Origin: UBA2705 sp963977105
GTDB lineage: Bacteria; Pseudomonadota; Alphaproteobacteria; Micavibrionales; Micavibrionaceae
DNA: 64,000 nucleotides
Direction: 5' to 3'
Assembly: GCA_963977105.1 (NCBI GenBank)
Contig: CAXBNI010000001.1
Coordinates: 434,001 to 498,000 of the forward strand
This document shows positions 59,735 to 64,000 of the stretch, in pieces; position 1 is the first letter of the stretch; the number at the start of each line of letters is the position of its first letter. Made by a program: the position numbers and the translations under genes. The notes under the pieces are model-generated. The model saw only the letters and a list, made by a program, of their open reading frames with translations. It did no database searches and was not told the origin of the DNA.

Positions 59735-60547
59735 CTAAAATTTTATCTTTATGGATAATCCATCATGCGCAGGAACAGTGTGTTCAGGAAACATACCATT
59801 AAGCTCTGCATAGTCCATATGAATGGAAAGTACTGTTAATATGGTGTTTTTCGGTTTTAACTTTGCCTGTAGTTCCCTGACATACTCAAGGTTGGCATGC
59901 ACCCTGCTTTTGGGAAAATTAAACCCAGAGCTGTCAACGACAAGGGTGTTGATACCTTTTAACACGTCGAGAGATTCATCTGGGATGAACGACATATCAG
60001 CGCAATAAGCAAGGTCACCGATACGGTAACCTGTAGACATTATATGGCCATGCTGCATTTCAAATGGTATGGCATCAAGGCCGCTAACAACATGAAAACT
60101 TTGACGCATATCCGCGGCTTTAAGCATATGTGGTGTCACAACAGCGGGGTAAAACTCACTGCGCGATTCAAACATGTGCTGATGGCGCGACTGGATAGAA
60201 AGCAGCGTTTCATCGGAACCAAAAATATTAATGTCTCTATTATGACGGTTTTTATAAACGCGCAATTCGTCAATGCCGTTTGTATGATCGCCGTGATCAT
60301 GGGTATAAAGAACGGCGGCGATGTCATCAAGCATTTCTCGGTTAGCTTGCAGTCTAAAATCTGGTCCCGTATCTATAATGATGTTTTGGCCTTGATACTT
60401 TATTAGCGCTGAGGTGCGAAGACGTGTATTCTTTGGGTTGCTGGGGTCACAATCCCCCCATAAATTGCCAATCGCCGGTACGCCCGTGGAGCCAGCAGCC
60501 CCAAGGATAATGAATTCAGCGCTATGACCTTCGCCGTTAACTGACAA
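59735..60547 (-). CDS. Metallo-beta-lactamase fold hydrolase (PhnP-like)
   Basis: A 270-residue metal-dependent hydrolase. Near the start it has FIILGAAGSTGVPAIG and WGDCDPSNPKN, then the metal motif THDHGDHTNG, and later VVDSSGF and VLSIHMDYAELN. It resembles PhnP-type phosphodiesterases. The start is a TTG at 60547: AAGGAG lies exactly nine bases upstream, in the 22-bp gap after the tatD stop, and family homologs begin here. A frame from 60640 would overlap tatD by 71 bases with unrelated residues. The gene order holB-metG-tatD-MBL is conserved in alphaproteobacteria. Confidence 0.9.
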   Translation of the reverse strand: MSVNGEGHSAEFIILGAAGSTGVPAIGNLWGDCDPSNPKNTRLRTSALIKYQGQNIIIDTGPDFRLQANREMLDDIAAVLYTHDHGDHTNGIDELRVYKNRHNRDINIFGSDETLLSIQSRHQHMFESRSEFYPAVVTPHMLKAADMRQSFHVVSGLDAIPFEMQHGHIMSTGYRIGDLAYCADMSFIPDESLDVLKGINTLVVDSSGFNFPKSRVHANLEYVRELQAKLKPKNTILTVLSIHMDYAELNGMFPEHTVPAHDGLSIKIKF

Positions 60548-60569
60548 ATTAAAATACTCCTTAAAAGAA

Positions 60570-61367
60570 TTAAGCCACTTTTTTGGCTTTTGAAAACAGC
60601 TCATAAAAGTTATCACTCGTTTGTTTCGCAAAATCAGCAACGGGCATTTGCTTTAACTGCGCGACCATTTCACCGGTGCGCACGACGTTAGCAGGTTGGT
60701 TTACCTTGCCGCGTAATGGGACTGGCGCTAAATATGGGGAATCTGTTTCCACCAAAATTTTCTCTACAGGCATTGCGCGTGCAACGTCGCGCAGCTCCCC
60801 TGCTTTTTCAAATGTGACTATGCCGCTAAATGATATGTAGAAATCCAGAGCTAAACCGGCCTCAGCTAGGTCAAGGCCGCCGCTGAAACAGTGGAACACA
60901 CCTTTTAGACGTTTATCGCCCTGCCCCTCTTCTTTGAGCAGTCTGATTATATCTACATCAGAATCGCGCGTGTGAATAATCAAAGGCAGTTCGGTTTCTA
61001 TGGCGGCACGTATGTGTTTACGGAAGTTTTCGTGCTGTTCTTCTTTGGGGGCATGTTTATAGAAATAATCTAGCCCCGTTTCACCAATGCCGACAATACG
61101 TGGATGCTTTGCAAAGTTGACAATATCTGCCGTCGTATATTCCATTTCAGCTTCATGCGCTGCGTCATGCGGATGCGTGCCAACGGTTGCCCAAATATCG
61201 TATTTCTCAGCAATCTCTTTTAAGGCTTCATACTCGCGGTGAATTTCACAGCAAATGGTTAGCATTTTATCGACTTTTGCTTCATGCGCCGCTGCGATGA
61301 TTTCATCAAGCTCACCGAGCTTACTGAGGTTCTTATGGTTGAGGTGACAGTGTGAATCGATCCACAT
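60570..61367 (-). CDS. tatD: TatD-family metal-dependent DNase
   Basis: A 265-residue TIM-barrel hydrolase related to TatD/YcfH, which acts as a 3'-5' exonuclease or D-aminoacyl-tRNA-type hydrolase in different members. Metal ligands: DSHCHLNH, GIGETGLDYF, LIIHTRDSD, FHCFSGG and ETDSPYLAP. Its ATG overlaps the metG stop by one base, so translation is coupled. The MBL hydrolase follows after 22 bp. Confidence 0.93.
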   Translation of the reverse strand: MWIDSHCHLNHKNLSKLGELDEIIAAAHEAKVDKMLTICCEIHREYEALKEIAEKYDIWATVGTHPHDAAHEAEMEYTTADIVNFAKHPRIVGIGETGLDYFYKHAPKEEQHENFRKHIRAAIETELPLIIHTRDSDVDIIRLLKEEGQGDKRLKGVFHCFSGGLDLAEAGLALDFYISFSGIVTFEKAGELRDVARAMPVEKILVETDSPYLAPVPLRGKVNQPANVVRTGEMVAQLKQMPVADFAKQTSDNFYELFSKAKKVA

Positions 61368-62935
61368 TATGCTGTTTGTCCTTCTTCTTTTCTTTCAATA
61401 CGTGGGAAAATGCCTTGTGGCTTATCTATTTCTACGCCGCTTGTAATCGCTTCACTTGCGTCAAGTGCGGTGAAGTCGCGTTTATCGGCAGGGATCTTAA
61501 GCTGATCGAGTAGTTTTGCAGATGCTTCGGGGACAAAAGGCTGAATAACCAAACCAAGGCAGCGTATAGATTCAGCGAGTGTATAAAGCACTGTTTGCAT
61601 ACGTTCTGGATTTTCTTTTTTCAGTGTCCATGGCGCTTGTTCGTCAATATAACCATTCGCGGCATCGACCGCCATTTTGAAATAACGTAATGCTTCGTTG
61701 AATTTCTGGACATCTAATTCACGGCGAACATGGACGATAAGCTCTTCACGCGCCGTTTTTAAAAGCGCCAAATCATCGTCATTAAGTGTGCCTTGCTCAG
61801 GGAATTTACCGTCACAGTTTTTGTGGATCATCGATAGTGTGCGCTGCGCCAAGTTACCAAGGCCGTTAGCAAGCTCAGCATTAATGCGCGTAACGGCTTG
61901 TTCATCAGAGAAATCACCATCATTGCCGAACGGCACTTCACGCAGCATGAAATAACGCGACGCATCTACGCCATATTTTTCAATCAAATCATAAGGGGAA
62001 ATGACATTGCCGACTGATTTAGACATTTTTTCGCCTTCAATTGTCCACCAGCCATGTGCAAATACACGTTTAGGCGGCTCAATTTCAGCCGCAAGTAAGA
62101 AAGCAGGCCAGTATACAGCGTGGAAACGGATAATGTCTTTGCCGACCATATGCACATCAGCAGGCCAGAATTTGTTGTAGCTTTCGGCATCTGTATCAGG
62201 ATAGCCAATGGCGGTGAGATAATTCGTGAGCGCGTCAATCCAGACATACATGACATGCTTATCATCGCCAGGGACTTTAACGCCCCAGTCGAATGCAGTG
62301 CGGCTGATTGATAAGTCACGTAGACCGCCTTTGACGAAGCTTAGCACTTCGTTTCTACGGCTCTGAGGCATAATGAAGTCAGGGTGATCTTCATAGAATT
62401 TCAGTAAAGGTTCTGTCCATTCAGATAGCTTGAAGAAATAACTTTCTTCTTCCATCCATTCGCACTCAGCGCCGGATGGTGCAATAAACTGGCCGCCATC
62501 ATTCTTTGTTAGCTCGTCTTCATTATAATAAGCTTCATCACGGACAGCGTACCAACCAGAATAGCTGTCTTTATAGATGTGACCTTTTTCAACTAATGTT
62601 GTCCAAAGTGCTTGCGCTGCTTTTTTGTGGCGGTCTTCGGTTGTACGGATGAAGTCATCGTTGGAGATGTTCATGACTTCGGCAAGGTCACGGAAATTTT
62701 GAGCATAAAAATCTGTGTGCTCTTGTGGCGTAACGCCTTTTTTCTCAGCGGCTTGCTTTATTTTTTGGCCATGTTCATCTGTGCCCGTAAGGAACATGAC
62801 ATCAAATCCGTCAAGCCGCTTAAAGCGTGCAAGTACGTCACAGGCGACTGTTGTGTAAGTATGCCCCAAATGTGGCTTATCATTCACATAGTAAATTGGT
62901 GTTGTAATGTAATATGAGCCTTTATTATCTGCCAT
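61367..62935 (-). CDS. metG: Methionyl-tRNA synthetase
   Basis: Charges tRNA-Met. The 522-residue class I enzyme has the HIGH motif as HLGHTY, the KMSKS loop in GEKMSKSVGNV, and TGTDEHGQKI in the active site. The Cys-rich zinc knuckle of E. coli MetRS is absent (only one Cys, in GAECEW, lies in that region), and there is no C-terminal EMAP-type tRNA-binding domain, so this is the compact form common in alphaproteobacteria. It follows holB by 21 bp and overlaps tatD by one base. Confidence 0.96.
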   Translation of the reverse strand: MADNKGSYYITTPIYYVNDKPHLGHTYTTVACDVLARFKRLDGFDVMFLTGTDEHGQKIKQAAEKKGVTPQEHTDFYAQNFRDLAEVMNISNDDFIRTTEDRHKKAAQALWTTLVEKGHIYKDSYSGWYAVRDEAYYNEDELTKNDGGQFIAPSGAECEWMEEESYFFKLSEWTEPLLKFYEDHPDFIMPQSRRNEVLSFVKGGLRDLSISRTAFDWGVKVPGDDKHVMYVWIDALTNYLTAIGYPDTDAESYNKFWPADVHMVGKDIIRFHAVYWPAFLLAAEIEPPKRVFAHGWWTIEGEKMSKSVGNVISPYDLIEKYGVDASRYFMLREVPFGNDGDFSDEQAVTRINAELANGLGNLAQRTLSMIHKNCDGKFPEQGTLNDDDLALLKTAREELIVHVRRELDVQKFNEALRYFKMAVDAANGYIDEQAPWTLKKENPERMQTVLYTLAESIRCLGLVIQPFVPEASAKLLDQLKIPADKRDFTALDASEAITSGVEIDKPQGIFPRIERKEEGQTA

Positions 62936-62956
62936 TTTTCTAAGCCTTTTGCCTGT

Positions 62957-64000
62957 TTATTTTGCCGTGGGGAGCAAGAAGAATGCCCCTAAATAGTAAT
63001 GCATGTTATCCAAGTTACCAATTTCAACATCGCTGAAATGTTTCTTTAAATCATCTTGCAGTGTGATGAGCTGTTTTAAGTCATAACTCGCTGTCATAGC
63101 TTTTAACCAGTCTTCATTGATAAAGCTACGGTTAACCTTGGTTTTGATACATTCTGAGAATAACCAAAGCATGTATTCCTTAAATGTTGAACGCGTGACG
63201 TCATCTTTTGCGTAGGAAAGGCGCTCCGCTAACATGTGCAGTTCAGGCCAGTTTAAGTTCGGCCATTGCGATAGCGCCGCTTGTAAATCAGTGAGAACAT
63301 CAAATGCAACCTCGTTGGTAAAGCGCACTGCACGGCCCACTGAGCCCGCAGAAAGTGAAAGCATCAAATCAAGCTCTTCTGGCGTCACATCAGGTTTTAG
63401 GCCTTGAATAATGTCGCTGACTTTATTATCGCCCATCGGCGCGAAGTTAAAAGTTTGACAGCGCGAACGGATCGTGGGCAGCATTGAACCTAAACGGTGG
63501 CAGACTAGGATAATCAGGGCATTTTTTGGTGGCTCTTCAAGCAACTTGAGTAAAGCGTTCTGTGCGCTGCGGTTCATTAAGTCGGCATCATCAATTAAGG
63601 CAACACGCCAGCCACCATCACGCGATGATTTAAGCTTGAAGAAATCAGAAGCCTTACGAATTTGTGCAACTTCGATAACGTCACGTTTTTGTGTTGAGTT
63701 AGTTTTTAAGGCTGGCTCAACAATGTTGAAATCCAAATGGGCTGCAGATTCAATTTGGGCAAATATCGGGTCTTCGGCGCTAATGTTCATAGATGTTGGT
63801 GCGAGTGCCTCTTCCTCACCGCCAAATAAGCCGCCCCCCATAGATGAATCGCTTTTTTCGCTTTCCTTCATCAGGAAACGTGTAAATCTATAGGCGAACG
63901 TAGCTTTGCCGACACCTTTAATGCCAGAGAAAATCATACCGTGTGGTAAGCGCCCTGCATTGAACAACACTAAAAGATGCTGTTCTAATGTTTCATCACC
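62957..64000 (-). CDS. holB: DNA polymerase III subunit delta' (partial)
   Basis: Clamp-loader subunit. The gene runs off the right edge: the frame stays open to base 64000 and reads GDETLEQHLLVLFNAGRLPH, so the GTG at 63970 is not the true start. Visible are 347 residues. FSGIKGVGKATFAYRF is the P-loop-like region, followed by an insert around GGGLFGGEEEALAPTS. VALIDDADLMNRSAQNALLKLLEEPP and RSRCQTFNFAPM are typical delta' segments. It lies upstream of metG and tatD in the conserved order; tmk would be expected beyond the edge. Confidence 0.93.
   Translation of the reverse strand, partial: GDETLEQHLLVLFNAGRLPHGMIFSGIKGVGKATFAYRFTRFLMKESEKSDSSMGGGLFGGEEEALAPTSMNISAEDPIFAQIESAAHLDFNIVEPALKTNSTQKRDVIEVAQIRKASDFFKLKSSRDGGWRVALIDDADLMNRSAQNALLKLLEEPPKNALIILVCHRLGSMLPTIRSRCQTFNFAPMGDNKVSDIIQGLKPDVTPEELDLMLSLSAGSVGRAVRFTNEVAFDVLTDLQAALSQWPNLNWPELHMLAERLSYAKDDVTRSTFKEYMLWLFSECIKTKVNRSFINEDWLKAMTASYDLKQLITLQDDLKKHFSDVEIGNLDNMHYYLGAFFLLPTAK

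Noticed and set aside
63968..63970. GTG at 63970 as the start of holB
   Set aside because: The frame stays open to the window edge and the upstream residues resemble the normal delta' N-terminus, so the gene is partial.
1..64000. CRISPR arrays, complete insertion sequences, prophage genes, tRNA, rRNA, tmRNA
   Set aside because: I looked for spaced direct repeats, transposase motifs, phage structural genes and cloverleaf patterns in the gaps and saw none that could be supported.

Overview
This window is chromosomal core sequence from an alphaproteobacterium. The evidence is gene content and order. It carries a CcrM-type GANTC methyltransferase and the ntrY-ntrX-trkA-hfq-hflX block. The Fo part of the ATP synthase is ordered atpI-atpB-atpE-b'-b, with two different b-type subunits and no F1 genes beside it. 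It also has a fused ispDF, the rsfS-rlmH-envC-ctpA-deacetylase-rppH run, and holB-metG-tatD-MBL. By eye the GC content is moderate (low to mid 40s, not computed). I cannot name the order from sequence alone. I see no rRNA, tRNA, CRISPR array, prophage or complete insertion sequence.

Layout. 1-5.7 kb (mostly minus): a slipin/NfeD membrane pair, then a tight dapA-smpB-leuD-leuB operon. 5.75-8.7 kb (plus): a soluble lytic transglycosylase and an orphan LuxR-type response regulator. 8.7-15.6 kb (minus): a four-gene MoxR/DUF58/BatA-DUF4159/vWA-GATase operon of the aerotolerance type. 15.7-21 kb: CCA-adding enzyme, bL31, EpmA, class II aldolase and three small unknown genes. 21-29.2 kb (minus): mazG, the ATP synthase Fo genes, smc and a DsbA-like thioredoxin. 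29.3-34.4 kb: a tandem pair of small paralogous unknown genes, an OmpA-domain protein, an IMPase-family phosphatase, EF-P, DUF721 and mutY. 34.4-40 kb: an exported unknown protein, ccrM with a dense GANTC cluster upstream, a class 3 lipase-like protein, then cinA/pgpA/ispDF. 40-49.3 kb (plus): ntrYX, trkA, a HAD phosphatase, hfq, hflX and two more IMPase-family genes. 49.3-55.7 kb (minus): rppH, divergent polysaccharide deacetylase, ctpA, envC, rlmH, rsfS, nadD. 55.9-58 kb (plus): murI and a diguanylate cyclase. 58-59.7 kb (minus): an AT-rich accessory islet with a 95-residue unknown gene and a protein that looks like a GSU2403-type nucleotidyltransferase fold. 59.7-64 kb (minus): MBL hydrolase, tatD, metG, and holB running off the window edge.

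How the genes fit together. Several groups serve envelope growth and division: lytic transglycosylase, dapA, murI, envC, ctpA, the deacetylase and the MoxR operon. Others serve translation and ribosome quality control: smpB, efp with its modifier epmA, rsfS, rlmH, rpmE, metG, CCA enzyme and hflX. A third set serves genome maintenance and cell cycle: smc, mutY, mazG, ccrM and holB. The most interesting signals are five GANTC sites in 72 bp upstream of ccrM, a b' ATP synthase subunit with a signal peptide and a His-rich periplasmic tail, a long hairpin between atpE and the b' gene, an NtrX without the GAFTGA motif, a tandem pair of unknown paralogs, and the 58-59.7 kb islet with a lone IS6-like terminal repeat. 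I found no clear, complete new multi-gene system. The islet and the paralog pair are the best places to look.
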